Below, in pieces: positions 1-8,720 of a stretch of DNA of 64,000 nt (positions are counted from its first letter, which is position 1; each line of letters begins with the position of its first letter). Position numbers and translations under genes: made by a program. The notes beneath the pieces are model-generated. The model had not been told where the DNA came from. It saw only the letters and a list, made by a program, of their open reading frames with translations, and searched no databases. The stretch lies in assembly GCA_947576945.1 (NCBI GenBank), contig CANPTH010000001.1, forward strand, positions 62,001 to 126,000. Reading direction: 5' to 3'. The DNA is from an uncultured Lachnospiraceae bacterium. Its GTDB lineage: Bacteria > Bacillota > Clostridia > Lachnospirales > Lachnospiraceae.

Positions 1-2
1 AG

Positions 3-230
3 GAAATGGAACAGTTTGTCAAAGAAAAGGGGATTGATATTGCCGTGCTTACCGTTCCGAAAAGCGCCGCAGTTGGAGTGGCGGAACAGCTTGTATCCTA
101 TGGGATCAAAGGAATATGGAATTTTGCGCATGTGGATCTGCACGTGCCGAAGGGAATTCAGGTGGAGAGCGTACATCTGTCGGACAGCCTGATGAAATTG
201 TCATATAATCTGTCATCGAGTAATAGTTGA
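3..230 (+). CDS. rex: Redox-sensing transcriptional repressor Rex, C-terminal part (partial)
   Basis: The reading frame is open from the first bases, so this is the last 75 residues of a gene that starts before the window. The segment has the typical end of Rex: the Rossmann-type NAD(H)-binding half with GIKGIWNFAHVDLHVP, followed by the short C-terminal helix LSDSLMKLSYNL that swaps between subunits of the dimer. Rex senses the NADH/NAD+ ratio and represses fermentation and respiration genes when NADH is low. The DNA-binding winged helix is not visible here. The family call rests on this C-terminal motif only. I found no convincing full Rex operator elsewhere in the window. Confidence 0.85.
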   Translation, partial: EMEQFVKEKGIDIAVLTVPKSAAVGVAEQLVSYGIKGIWNFAHVDLHVPKGIQVESVHLSDSLMKLSYNLSSSNS

Positions 231-275
231 AAAGGAAGGTTATAGTAGTTATTTGGGGAGAGGTTAGACTGTATT

Positions 276-980
276 ATGGAAAGAATGGATGAAGTATTTC
301 AAACAGCTTTGGCGGATAAGAAGATTCCGATTCTTACGCTGGATCATAAATGGCATCAGCTGTTTACGCAGCAGGAATGTCCTGCCGAGATTAAAGACAT
401 GGAATGTGAACTGAATGGTCTGTTGAAGCGGCAGGGTAAGGTGAACAGCAAGAACAGAGAGATCAGGAAACTAAAGAAGAAATTAATGGACGAAATCGTA
501 CTTCTTGCAAATGAGATGGAAAACGGCGCAACCTTAAGGATGGAGAAGGAGATGGAGACCCATAAGCGTCTGGTCAATGAATGTAATGAGAAGCTGGAGG
601 AGTGCGAGGAAGAGATGCTGGAACTGCCGAGGCAGATCGTTCAGCTGAATCACAGACTGATGCTGGCTACGATGGAGACCTGTTACAGAAGAATGCAGGA
701 GAACACGAAAGAGCTGGATGAAATAGAGGAGTGGATCCGGAATATTCGACGGGAATTGAAGAAGAAAGTAGTCCGTAAGCAGGAGAAAGAAATAATGAAT
801 CATCAGCTGTATTCCTATATGCACGATATCTTTGGGGCAGAAGTGATTGAAATCTTTGATATGAAGTATGATCCGGAAGAAAAAAGAAACAGGAAAAAAG
901 AAGCAGCGCCGGAGGAGAAGAAGCCGGAAGAAGCAGAAGGAATGCAGGAAAAAGACAGGACAGAGGCGTCGGAATCATAA
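276..980 (+). CDS. Conserved coiled-coil protein of unknown function
   Basis: A 234-residue, highly charged protein with no signal peptide or membrane segment. Residues of about 35 to 175 are dominated by heptad-like Glu/Lys/Leu stretches expected to form long coiled coils. The last 30 residues are a low-complexity Lys/Glu/Ala tail. The N-terminus (PILTLDHKWHQLF) is the only non-repetitive part. It lies 45 bases after rex and 91 bases before nnr, in the same direction, so it may be co-transcribed with both. A purine-rich GGGAGAGG precedes the ATG at a rather long distance. I do not recognise a domain; the position between rex and nnr is the best clue, and a cytosolic structural or scaffold role is only a guess. 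Confidence 0.75.
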   Translation: MERMDEVFQTALADKKIPILTLDHKWHQLFTQQECPAEIKDMECELNGLLKRQGKVNSKNREIRKLKKKLMDEIVLLANEMENGATLRMEKEMETHKRLVNECNEKLEECEEEMLELPRQIVQLNHRLMLATMETCYRRMQENTKELDEIEEWIRNIRRELKKKVVRKQEKEIMNHQLYSYMHDIFGAEVIEIFDMKYDPEEKRNRKKEAAPEEKKPEEAEGMQEKDRTEASES

Positions 981-1071
981 GATTTGGCGCTTCTGTTCTA
1001 TCATGGAAAACAGATTCGATAAGGGTCGTGTCCGGATATATGATCCCGTTCGGTCTGACAAGGAGCAGAAT

Positions 1072-2652
1072 ATGAAACATTATCTAGTCACAGCGGAAGA
1101 AATGAGGCAGTATGATGCCAATACAATAGAACAATTTCATATGCCGAGTCTGCTGCTTATGGAGCGCGCCGCGCTTGTCACGGTGGAGGAACTGCAGCGG
1201 ATGTGCGGAAAGGCGTCGTGCCGGGTTCTGGTGCTTGCCGGCAGAGGCAATAACGGAGGAGACGGTCTGGCCGTGGGAAGACTTCTCATGCTGCAGGGAT
1301 ATGAAGTGACATTTGTCCTGCCGGGAGAAGACTTCTATGAACGCTGCTCCGAAGAGACGAGGAGACAGATCGATATTCTATACGGATATGGAGCCTGTAT
1401 TTTTAGCAGGATGCAGGATGGTGAATATGATATAGTAATAGACGCCATTTTCGGTATCGGCCTGTCCAGAGACGTAGAAGGAATCTGGAAAGAGTCCATA
1501 CAATGGATCAACGGAAGCGGCGCCTGGGTGTGCAGCGTAGATATACCGTCAGGAATTGATGCAGATACCGGAAAGGTGATGGGATGTGCCGTACAGGCGA
1601 ATCTGACAGTGACATATGGTTTTCACAAGACAGGCCATGCGTTATATCCGGGTGCAATATACTGTGGAAAACTTGTCTGCAGGGATATGGGTATAGACGA
1701 GCGCAGTTTCCTGCATAAGAAGCCTTACTGGTATACATACGCCGGCAGGGAAGCGGGTATTCTTCCTGTGCGCCGTGCAGACGGCAATAAGGGAACTTTC
1801 GGTAAGGCGCTCCTTATCGTGGGAAGCAGGCAGATGGCAGGTGCAGCAATGTTAGCTGCAAAAAGTGCATTCCGCACAGGAGTTGGAATGGTTAAGGTCG
1901 TTACGGAAGAAAGGAATCGTGAGATCGTGCAGCAGTATGTACCGGAAGCGATGGTACTGACTTATACGGACACCCATGAACTCGAAGAGGATGCGGCATT
2001 TCTGGAATCGTTAAAGGCAGCGGAGGCATGGGCGGACAGTCTCCTGATCGGGCCGGGAATCGGTATGGGAAAGACTGCCGGCAGCCTGTTACGGTTTGCG
2101 GTGCAGGAAAGTGATCTGCCGCTGGTGATTGATGCAGATGGACTTAATCTGCTGGCGCGTGATCATGATCTGCAAAGCCATCTTGCCAAAATGGGAGAGC
2201 AGGGCAGAGCGATTATTCTCACTCCGCATCCTGGGGAGTTTGCAAGATTGTATGATTGTTCCATAGTGCAGGTTAAAGAACATTTGACGGATTATCCGAG
2301 GCGTCTTAGCGACAGGCTTTGCAGTGTTGTTGTCTGCAAGGATGCGAGGACAGTTGTGGCGCAGTGCAGGGGAGTACAGGGGTATATTAATACAACAGGC
2401 AATTCCGGAATGGCGACAGCAGGTTCTGGTGATGTGCTGGCTGGTATGATAACAGGATTTCTTGCGCAGGGTATGAGGGAAATGGATGCAGCGGTTACAG
2501 GAGTATATCTGCATGGATATGCAGGCGATTTGGCGGCGGCGCAGGGGACGGAAGCATGCATGACAGCGACTGACCTGCTGGATTGCATGAAAGATGCTGT
2601 GGCGCAGTTAAAGCACGGCGGTAAGGAGAAGGGAAAGGAAGCTTTATTATGA
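1072..2652 (+). CDS. nnrD: Bifunctional NAD(P)H-hydrate epimerase / ADP-dependent dehydratase
   Basis: This 526-residue enzyme repairs damaged NAD(P)H hydrates. The N-terminal YjeF_N-type domain (about residues 1-205) epimerises R and S hydrates and carries LAGRGNNGGDGLAVGR. The C-terminal ribokinase-like domain (about 230-520) dehydrates the S form with ADP and shows IGPGIG, LTPHPGEFARL and GSGDVLAG. The ORF track begins at 868, but that extension overlaps the upstream gene and has no motif. The ATG at 1072 follows AAGGAG at a spacing of 6 and begins the family's usual MKHYLVTAEEMR-type sequence. The stop overlaps the alr start by four bases (ATGA), indicating translational coupling. Order nnr-alr-mazF is common in Firmicutes. 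Confidence 0.93.
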   Translation: MKHYLVTAEEMRQYDANTIEQFHMPSLLLMERAALVTVEELQRMCGKASCRVLVLAGRGNNGGDGLAVGRLLMLQGYEVTFVLPGEDFYERCSEETRRQIDILYGYGACIFSRMQDGEYDIVIDAIFGIGLSRDVEGIWKESIQWINGSGAWVCSVDIPSGIDADTGKVMGCAVQANLTVTYGFHKTGHALYPGAIYCGKLVCRDMGIDERSFLHKKPYWYTYAGREAGILPVRRADGNKGTFGKALLIVGSRQMAGAAMLAAKSAFRTGVGMVKVVTEERNREIVQQYVPEAMVLTYTDTHELEEDAAFLESLKAAEAWADSLLIGPGIGMGKTAGSLLRFAVQESDLPLVIDADGLNLLARDHDLQSHLAKMGEQGRAIILTPHPGEFARLYDCSIVQVKEHLTDYPRRLSDRLCSVVVCKDARTVVAQCRGVQGYINTTGNSGMATAGSGDVLAGMITGFLAQGMREMDAAVTGVYLHGYAGDLAAAQGTEACMTATDLLDCMKDAVAQLKHGGKEKGKEALL

Positions 2653-3830
2653 TAGAGAAATATCAGAGAGTGTATGCGGCAGTTGATCTGGATGCCATAC
2701 ATAATAATATGGTGCAAATGTATCAGAATCTGTCCCCGGGTACAAAGATTATCGGTGTGATCAAAGCTGACGCTTATGGACATGGCGCGGTACAGATCGG
2801 GCGGGAATTGGAAGATATGGATTTTGTGTCCGGATATGCGACTGCTACTGCGGAAGAGGCAATGATACTGCGGTATGAAGGATTGCGAAAGCCTGTTTTA
2901 GTTCTCGGCTACACGTTTCCCTGCTGCTATGAGGAGCTGATCCGTAATGAGATACAGATGACGGTATTTCGAGAGGACAGTTTAGCAGAATTGGATGCCT
3001 GTGCGTGCAGGCTGGGAAAGCCGGCCAGAGTACATGTGAAAGTAGAGACCGGTATGAGCAGGCTGGGGATCAGACCGGATGAGAGCGGCCTGCGGTTCGT
3101 TGAGAAGGCTTTCCATATGAAAGGAATCATGGTGGAGGGGATGTTCACCCATTTTGCCAGAGCAGATGAACAGGATAAAACATCGGCCAGACAACAGCTT
3201 GTGAAGTTTCGGGATTTTATAGATCTGGTGGAAAAGGAGCTTAAAGTTTCTGTCCCATTAAAGCATTGTTCCAACAGCGCAGGGATTGTGGAACTTCCTG
3301 AGGCTAACATGGATGCGGTCAGGGCCGGGATCATGATGTACGGATTGTGGCCGTCGCCGGAGGTGTCTAAGGATATTGTATCGCTGCAGCCGGTATTGTC
3401 ACTGAAGAGCCACATTGTTTATATCAAAGAAGTAGAGGCCGGAACGCCGGTCAGTTACGGAGGCACTTATGTGACATCCGATAGAATGCGGATCGCAACG
3501 ATACCTGTCGGATATGGAGACGGTTACCCGAGAAGCCTGTCAGGCATTGGCCATGTCCTGATCCGGGGGAGAAAAGCTCCTGTTCTGGGCAGAATCTGTA
3601 TGGATCAGTTTATGGTTGGCCTTGAAGGTATCCCGGATGCGGTCGAAGGAGATGAAGTGACGCTGATCGGAAGAGACGGCGGTCTGCAGATCACGATGGA
3701 AGAACTGGGAGAGATGTCCGGCAGATTTAATTACGAACTTGCCTGTGATTTGAGCAGGAGAATTCCACGTGTGTATATAAAGGGAGGTGCAATAGCATCC
3801 ACAAAGGATGATTTTGACGATTATCGCTGA
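2649..3830 (+). CDS. alr: Alanine racemase
   Basis: PLP-dependent fold-type III racemase making D-alanine for peptidoglycan. The PLP lysine lies in VIKADAYGHGA (Lys39). The second catalytic base is expected at Tyr270 in PVSYGGTY, next to VGYGDGYPR. Length (393 residues) is normal for the family. The N-terminal TIM barrel is followed by the C-terminal beta domain containing RICMDQFMV, part of the active site entrance. It is translationally coupled to nnr by a four-base overlap, with a purine-rich GGAAAGGAAG upstream. Only one alr is visible here; whether a second, biosynthetic or spore-specific racemase exists elsewhere cannot be told. Confidence 0.95.
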   Translation: MIEKYQRVYAAVDLDAIHNNMVQMYQNLSPGTKIIGVIKADAYGHGAVQIGRELEDMDFVSGYATATAEEAMILRYEGLRKPVLVLGYTFPCCYEELIRNEIQMTVFREDSLAELDACACRLGKPARVHVKVETGMSRLGIRPDESGLRFVEKAFHMKGIMVEGMFTHFARADEQDKTSARQQLVKFRDFIDLVEKELKVSVPLKHCSNSAGIVELPEANMDAVRAGIMMYGLWPSPEVSKDIVSLQPVLSLKSHIVYIKEVEAGTPVSYGGTYVTSDRMRIATIPVGYGDGYPRSLSGIGHVLIRGRKAPVLGRICMDQFMVGLEGIPDAVEGDEVTLIGRDGGLQITMEELGEMSGRFNYELACDLSRRIPRVYIKGGAIASTKDDFDDYR

Positions 3831-3952
3831 ATATATAGGACTGTTTCTGGTAAAATTCTTCTTACATTGTATATCCTTAAGATAAACAGACAATAATAGT
3901 GATACAGAAAATTTATATAAGGAAGTAACGTGAGAAGTGCGGAGGTATGGTG

Positions 3953-4294
3953 ATGAGAAGAGGAGATATTTACTACGCAGACTTAAGACCTGTGATCGGT
4001 TCTGAACAGGGCGGTATCAGGCCGGTGCTGATTATACAGAATGATATCGGAAATAAACACAGCCCGACTGTGATCTGTGCAGCGATCACATCCAAGATGA
4101 ATAAGGCGAAACTGCCCACCCATATTGAACTGAATGCCAGCAAGTATGACATGGTCAAAGATTCCGTTATCCTGCTGGAACAGCTGAGAACAATTGATAA
4201 GAAGCGTCTGAAAGACAGGATCTGTCATCTCGACCAGGATATTATGAAGGTCGTGAATGTAGGATTGATGGTCAGCCTTGAATTAAATACATAG
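3953..4294 (+). CDS. mazF: MazF/PemK-type endoribonuclease toxin (EndoA-like), no antitoxin gene visible
   Basis: A 113-residue MazF-family protein. [21 protein letters not shown] and RPVLIIQND are the diagnostic beta-strand motifs, and the Arg and Thr expected for RNA cleavage lie in RPVL and CAAITSK. The ORF track starts at 3947, but that ATG sits one base from GGAGG; the ATG at 3953 has a spacing of 7 and begins like EndoA. In Bacillus the order is alr-antitoxin-toxin. Here the 122 bases between alr and mazF hold no antitoxin-sized frame on either strand. The protein may be neutralised in trans or act as a regulated mRNA interferase. Confidence 0.93.
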   Translation: MRRGDIYYADLRPVIGSEQGGIRPVLIIQNDIGNKHSPTVICAAITSKMNKAKLPTHIELNASKYDMVKDSVILLEQLRTIDKKRLKDRICHLDQDIMKVVNVGLMVSLELNT

Positions 4295-4312
4295 AGAAGG
4301 CTGAGATGTAAT

Positions 4313-4341
4313 TTGACACTGCTTCCATTCCTTGCTATATT
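4313..4341 (+). promoter_or_regulatory. Strong sigma-A promoter before the CBS-domain membrane protein
   Basis: TTGACA, a 17-base spacer, then TATATT preceded by an extended TGC element. It lies about 50 bases upstream of the start codon at 4394, so the membrane protein is transcribed separately from alr-mazF. Confidence 0.8.
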
Positions 4342-4393
4342 AGTATAATAGCAAAGACGCTTCAAAAAAGAGCAAAGGAGATGATGAATCCGT

Positions 4394-5773
4394 ATGGACG
4401 ATGGTGTCGCGAGTAGTAGCAGTGTTGTATGGTTTATTATTTTGTTATTATTGGAGATGCTGTTTTATAGTTTTGATTCCGCATTTCAATACAGAAAAGA
4501 GGCGGAACATGGTGACGAGGAGAAGGCCGAAACCGGCGGATCGGATAGAAAACAGATAAGGCTGGATTATCTGATGTGCCATATTGCGCAGTATACCAGT
4601 GCGATTCAGCTTGGGATCGTGACGGTCAATATTTTGTTTGGCGCCCTGTATTTGTATCAGCTGAACAGTTATTTTACGTATCTGGTCTATCGGGCGGCGG
4701 TCAACAGCATCGGTGATCTGTTTGGCTGGCATATCAAGCTGTTTGCAGTCAGTACCGCAGTGTTGGTCACGTTTGTTCTGCTATACATAATCGTAACTTT
4801 TGGGGTATCGATTCCCAGAAAGGTTACATCGCGTAATCCGGAGAGATGGTTCAGGCTGCTTATTACGCCTGTCTATTATTATGTCCGGATAACAGCTCCC
4901 CTCACGGCCCTCATATCTGTGACAGCAGGCGCAATTCTGCGTGTTTTCGGCGTTAAAGGCGCCGGCAGACGGGCGGATGTGACGGAGGAAAAGATCCTCT
5001 CCATGGTCAGTGTGGGACATGAGCAGGGGATACTGGAAGCCAATGAGGCGGAGATGATCAATAATATTTTTGAGTACGGAGATAAAGAGGCGAAAGATAT
5101 TATGGTCAACCGCAATAACATGGTGGGCATAGAATCCACCATGACACTGCAGGAAGCAGCTTCTTTTATCGTGGATGCACATAACAGCCGTTTTCCGGTG
5201 TATGAGGGTACCATCGACCATATAATTGGAATCCTGCATTTGAAAGATGTTATGCGCATGCAGATGAACAGCCGCATGAAGAGCAGGCCGATCGGTAAGA
5301 TCAGGGGACTGCTTCGAGAACCCAGGTTTATCACGGAGAAACGTAAAATTGACGATTTGTTTCGTGTTATGAGAGCGGAGAAGATCCAGATGGTCATTGT
5401 TGTAGATGAATACGGACAGACGGCCGGTCTGGTGGCGCTGGAAGACATTCTGGAAGAGATCGTCGGGAATATTGAAGACGAGTATGATGAAGAGGCAAGT
5501 TATATTGTGAGAAAGGATTCTGACAGCTATGTGATCCAGGGCAAAATGCCTTTGGAGGAATTGGAAGATCAGTTGAAAATCAGCTTTGATGAAGAACCTT
5601 TTGATACAGTGAACGGATTCGTGATCTCAAGATTGGAACATATACCGGAAGAGGGCGAAGACTTCGAGTTTGAGTATGAGGGATATGTGTTCAGAATTCT
5701 GGAGGTAAAGGATCGGATGATCCAGAGTGTGCTTGCGCATCCGCAGAGCGGAGAGCAATTGTCGGAATGTTAA
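4394..5773 (+). CDS. HlyC/CorC (CNNM)-type transporter with DUF21 and paired CBS domains
   Basis: A 459-residue integral membrane protein. Hydrophobic segments in the first 190 residues (for example VVWFIILLLLEMLFYSF and AVLVTFVLLYIIVTFGV) form the DUF21/CNNM transmembrane unit. A charged loop follows, then two CBS motifs around residues 215-345 (including NRNNMVGIE, RFPVYEGTID and MVIVVDEYGQTAGLV), then a CorC_HlyC C-terminal domain. CNNM/CorC proteins export Mg2+ or Na+, with nucleotide binding to the CBS pair controlling activity; the hemolysin label is historical. AAAGGAG lies 13 bases before the ATG, a long spacing. An alternative start in another frame at 4381 hits a stop quickly. Its own promoter precedes it. 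The substrate cannot be fixed from sequence. Confidence 0.87.
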   Translation: MDDGVASSSSVVWFIILLLLEMLFYSFDSAFQYRKEAEHGDEEKAETGGSDRKQIRLDYLMCHIAQYTSAIQLGIVTVNILFGALYLYQLNSYFTYLVYRAAVNSIGDLFGWHIKLFAVSTAVLVTFVLLYIIVTFGVSIPRKVTSRNPERWFRLLITPVYYYVRITAPLTALISVTAGAILRVFGVKGAGRRADVTEEKILSMVSVGHEQGILEANEAEMINNIFEYGDKEAKDIMVNRNNMVGIESTMTLQEAASFIVDAHNSRFPVYEGTIDHIIGILHLKDVMRMQMNSRMKSRPIGKIRGLLREPRFITEKRKIDDLFRVMRAEKIQMVIVVDEYGQTAGLVALEDILEEIVGNIEDEYDEEASYIVRKDSDSYVIQGKMPLEELEDQLKISFDEEPFDTVNGFVISRLEHIPEEGEDFEFEYEGYVFRILEVKDRMIQSVLAHPQSGEQLSEC

Positions 5774-5812
5774 AGGGAAGGGAATACACACAAAAACAAA
5801 GGAGGCCATAGT

Positions 5813-6541
5813 ATGTCAGGACATTCTAAATTTGCAAATATCAAACATAAGAAAGAGAAAAATGATGCTGCCAAGGGCAAAATCTTTACAATCATTGGCA
5901 GAGAGATCGCAGTGGCTGTCAAGGAAGGCGGACCGGATCCTGCCAACAATTTCAAACTTGCGCAGGTGATCGCCAAGGCCAAGGCCAACAATATGCCCAA
6001 TGATACGATCGACCGGGGAATCAAGAAGGCAGCCGGAGAAGGCGGAAATGTCAACTATAAATATGTCACTTATGAAGGATATGGTCCCAATGGCATCGCT
6101 ATTATCGTGGATGCGCTGACCGATAATGCCAACAGAACGGCAGCAAATGTGAGGAGCGCTTTTACGAAAGGGCAGGGGAATGTAGGTACGCCCGGATGCG
6201 TTTCCTTTATGTTTGACAAGAAGGGACTGATCATCATCGATAAGGAAGAGTGTGATATGGAGGCTGATGATCTGATGATGACGGCTCTGGATGCGGGAGC
6301 GGAGGACTTTTCCGAGGAGGAAGACTGTTATGAGGTCTACACGGATCCGGATCAGTGGAGTGAGGTAGATGCCGCATTGAAAACAGCCGGGATCATGCCG
6401 GTATCTTCGGAAGTGACGATGATCCCGCAGAACTGGGTGGAGCTTACGGATGAGACAGCGATCAAGAACCTGCAGAAGACGTTGGATCTTCTGGAGGATG
6501 ATGACGATGTGCAGGCCGTGTATCACAACTGGGATGAGTAA
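5813..6541 (+). CDS. yebC: YebC/PmpR-family translational or transcriptional regulator
   Basis: A 242-residue protein beginning MSGHSKFANIKHKKEK, the signature of the YebC/TACO1 family. It has the three-domain layout: an N-terminal helical bundle with KGKIFTIIGREI, then two alpha/beta domains with EGYGPNGIAIIVDALTDN and NRTAANVRSAFTK. YebC proteins bind DNA in some bacteria (PmpR) and assist ribosomes at polyproline-like stalls in others. GGAGG sits 7 bases before the ATG. The length is typical. It is followed within 60 bases by an unknown gene and may be co-transcribed with it and metY. Confidence 0.95.
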   Translation: MSGHSKFANIKHKKEKNDAAKGKIFTIIGREIAVAVKEGGPDPANNFKLAQVIAKAKANNMPNDTIDRGIKKAAGEGGNVNYKYVTYEGYGPNGIAIIVDALTDNANRTAANVRSAFTKGQGNVGTPGCVSFMFDKKGLIIIDKEECDMEADDLMMTALDAGAEDFSEEEDCYEVYTDPDQWSEVDAALKTAGIMPVSSEVTMIPQNWVELTDETAIKNLQKTLDLLEDDDDVQAVYHNWDE

Positions 6542-6598
6542 GATGTGAATGTGCCGGTATATCAGGCAGGGCGTAAGAGTATAAGATGGAGGGCCAGG

Positions 6599-7441
6599 AT
6601 GGAACCGGAACGGATTGCAGGACTGTTTGATCAGGCGGAAAGCAAGACAGCCGAATTTAAGAAAGAAACCTATGCGGAAGCCTTTCGGGATTATCTGGAA
6701 GATAATGCGGCGGTGTGGGATATGCTGGGCGGTGCGGGGACAGGCGGCATGCTGCTGCAGGAACAGGAGCAGGCAGGAATCCTGGCAGCGGAAGCCTTTG
6801 TCAGCGGCGCCCGTCAGAAAGTGGATGCTGTCAAAGGCAGGACGAAAAAGGAGAAGCTGCAGTACAACCTGAACCTGTATATGGTCTCCTATGTTTTACC
6901 GGCGGTCATTGCATGGCACAGGCGCGGCGGCGTCAGAGAAGAGGAGACGAAGCGCCTGACAGATATAATATGCAGCAAATGGCAGGAAGCTTTTGGAGCC
7001 CGTATCCAGGCGTCGGATTTTGAGTCCATTCAATCCGGTTTCCGGCAAAAGCTTTGTTTTGTGACGACTGCTGTATGCCGTGGACTGCAGAAACCGCAGG
7101 ATTGCAAAGAGATCCTGCTGATGAAACAGTTCCGGGACGGATATTTTGCCGGGAGTGCAGAGGGGAAACAACTGATAGAGGAATATTATGACATTGCACC
7201 GACGATCGTCAAAAGGATTGCCAGAGAGGCAGATCCGGAGGAGGAATATCGGTATCTTTGGAATACTTATATCAGGAAATGCGTGGACTATATCGAAGAA
7301 GGACAGAATGAACAGTGCAGCCGTCTTTACAAATCTATGATGGCAGAGTTGAAGGCAGAATATATGGTGATCGTGAAAGAACAGAAGGATCATGGCGCAG
7401 GCGGCATGAGAATGGGAGATCAATATGGGCAGACAGTATAA
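6599..7441 (+). CDS. Conserved hypothetical cytosolic protein
   Basis: A 280-residue, mostly helical protein without signal peptide or membrane segment. The ORF track starts at a GTG at 6545, but the ATG at 6599 is preceded by GGAGGG at a spacing of 5, so I take it as the start. Visible features are an acidic N-terminal helix (EPERIAGLFDQAESK), a Gly-rich turn (MLGGAGTGG) and a middle segment YMVSYVLPAVIAWHR that is hydrophobic but short. I recall similar proteins in other Lachnospiraceae but know of no function. The 3' end overlaps the metY start by 17 bases, implying coupled translation. Confidence 0.75.
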   Translation: MEPERIAGLFDQAESKTAEFKKETYAEAFRDYLEDNAAVWDMLGGAGTGGMLLQEQEQAGILAAEAFVSGARQKVDAVKGRTKKEKLQYNLNLYMVSYVLPAVIAWHRRGGVREEETKRLTDIICSKWQEAFGARIQASDFESIQSGFRQKLCFVTTAVCRGLQKPQDCKEILLMKQFRDGYFAGSAEGKQLIEEYYDIAPTIVKRIAREADPEEEYRYLWNTYIRKCVDYIEEGQNEQCSRLYKSMMAELKAEYMVIVKEQKDHGAGGMRMGDQYGQTV

Positions 7442-8708
7442 GAAAGAGACAATATGTATTCAGTCCGGGTGGCAGCCGGGTAACGGAGAGGCGCGTGTGC
7501 TGCCGATCTATCAGAGCACCACTTTTAAATATGAGTCTTCGGAACAGATGGGAAGACTTTTTGATCTGGAGGAGAGCGGTTATTTCTACAGCAGACTGCA
7601 GAATCCCACCAATGACTGTGTGGCGGCCAAGATCTGTGAGCTGGAAGGCGGCGTGGCGGCGATGCTGACGTCCTCCGGACAGGCGGCATGTCACTATGCA
7701 GTGTTCAATATCTGTGAGGCAGGAGATCATGTAGTCCTGTCTTCCACGGTATATGGCGGGACTTTTAACCTGCTCACCTGTACGATGAAGAAGATGGGGA
7801 TCCGCTGTACGGTGGTAGATCCGGATGCTTCGGAGGAGGAGATCGCGAAGGCTTTTGAACCGAATACGAAATGTGTTTTTGCGGAGACGATCGCCAACCC
7901 TGCGCTGGTGGTTCTGGATATCGAGAAATTCGCTCATTTGGCACATGCGCATCAGGTACCATTGATCGTAGACAATACTTTTGCCACACCGATCAATTGT
8001 AACCCTTTTGACTGGGGAGCAGATATTGTTGTACATTCGACAACGAAATACATGGACGGCCATGCCATGGCTGTGGGCGGCTGTATCGTGGATTCAGGGA
8101 AGTTTGACTGGAGCGCCTGCCCGGATAAATTTCCGGGGCTGTGCACGCCGGACGAGTCCTATCATGGCATTATCTATACGGAGAGGTTTGGTAAGGCGGC
8201 CTATATTACCAAGGCTACAAGCCAGCTGATGAGAGACTTGGGATCCATACAGTCGCCGCAGAATGCATTCCTTCTGAATGTCGGTCTGGAGACTTTGCCG
8301 CTGCGTATGGAACGGCACTGTTATAATGCGCTGAAGGTGGCGGAATACCTGGAGCGGAATGAGAAGACAGCCTGGGTAAATTATCCGGGGCTGAAAGGAA
8401 GCAGGTACTATGAATTGGCTAAGAAGTATATGCCAGACGGTACATGCGGGGTTATTTCCTTCGGATTAAAGGGCGGAAGGGCGGCTGCGGCTCAGATGAT
8501 GGATCACTTGAAGCTGGCGGCAATCGTAACGCATGTGGCCGATGCAAGAACCAGTGTGCTGCATCCGGCGAGCCATACGCACAGGCAGATGAATGATGAA
8601 CAGCTGAAAGAGGCCGGTGTTGCGCCGGATCTGATCAGATTATCCGTAGGGCTGGAGCATATTGATGATATTATCGCAGATCTGGAGCAGGCAATATCAA
8701 AAGTCTAG
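7425..8708 (+). CDS. metY: O-acetylhomoserine sulfhydrylase / aminocarboxypropyltransferase
   Basis: A 427-residue PLP enzyme of the Cys/Met metabolism family that makes homocysteine from O-acetylhomoserine and sulfide. The PLP lysine is Lys208 in HSTTKYMDGH. Other family motifs are SGYFYSRLQNPT, LTSSGQAA and VDNTFATP near the cofactor, and RTSVLHPASHTHRQ at the C-terminus. GGGAG lies 6 bases before the ATG inside the upstream gene, so no riboswitch can sit directly in front of metY. The product could feed the cobalamin-dependent methyltransferase at 46227. Alternative family members (cystathionine gamma-synthase or lyase) are shorter and lack this C-terminal region. Confidence 0.92.
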   Translation: MGRQYKKETICIQSGWQPGNGEARVLPIYQSTTFKYESSEQMGRLFDLEESGYFYSRLQNPTNDCVAAKICELEGGVAAMLTSSGQAACHYAVFNICEAGDHVVLSSTVYGGTFNLLTCTMKKMGIRCTVVDPDASEEEIAKAFEPNTKCVFAETIANPALVVLDIEKFAHLAHAHQVPLIVDNTFATPINCNPFDWGADIVVHSTTKYMDGHAMAVGGCIVDSGKFDWSACPDKFPGLCTPDESYHGIIYTERFGKAAYITKATSQLMRDLGSIQSPQNAFLLNVGLETLPLRMERHCYNALKVAEYLERNEKTAWVNYPGLKGSRYYELAKKYMPDGTCGVISFGLKGGRAAAAQMMDHLKLAAIVTHVADARTSVLHPASHTHRQMNDEQLKEAGVAPDLIRLSVGLEHIDDIIADLEQAISKV

Positions 8709-8720
8709 TAAAGGAATACT

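Noticed and set aside
868-1071. N-terminal extension of the nnr frame
   Set aside because: It overlaps the coiled-coil gene in another frame, is very basic and lacks a ribosome site; AAGGAG before 1072 fixes the start.
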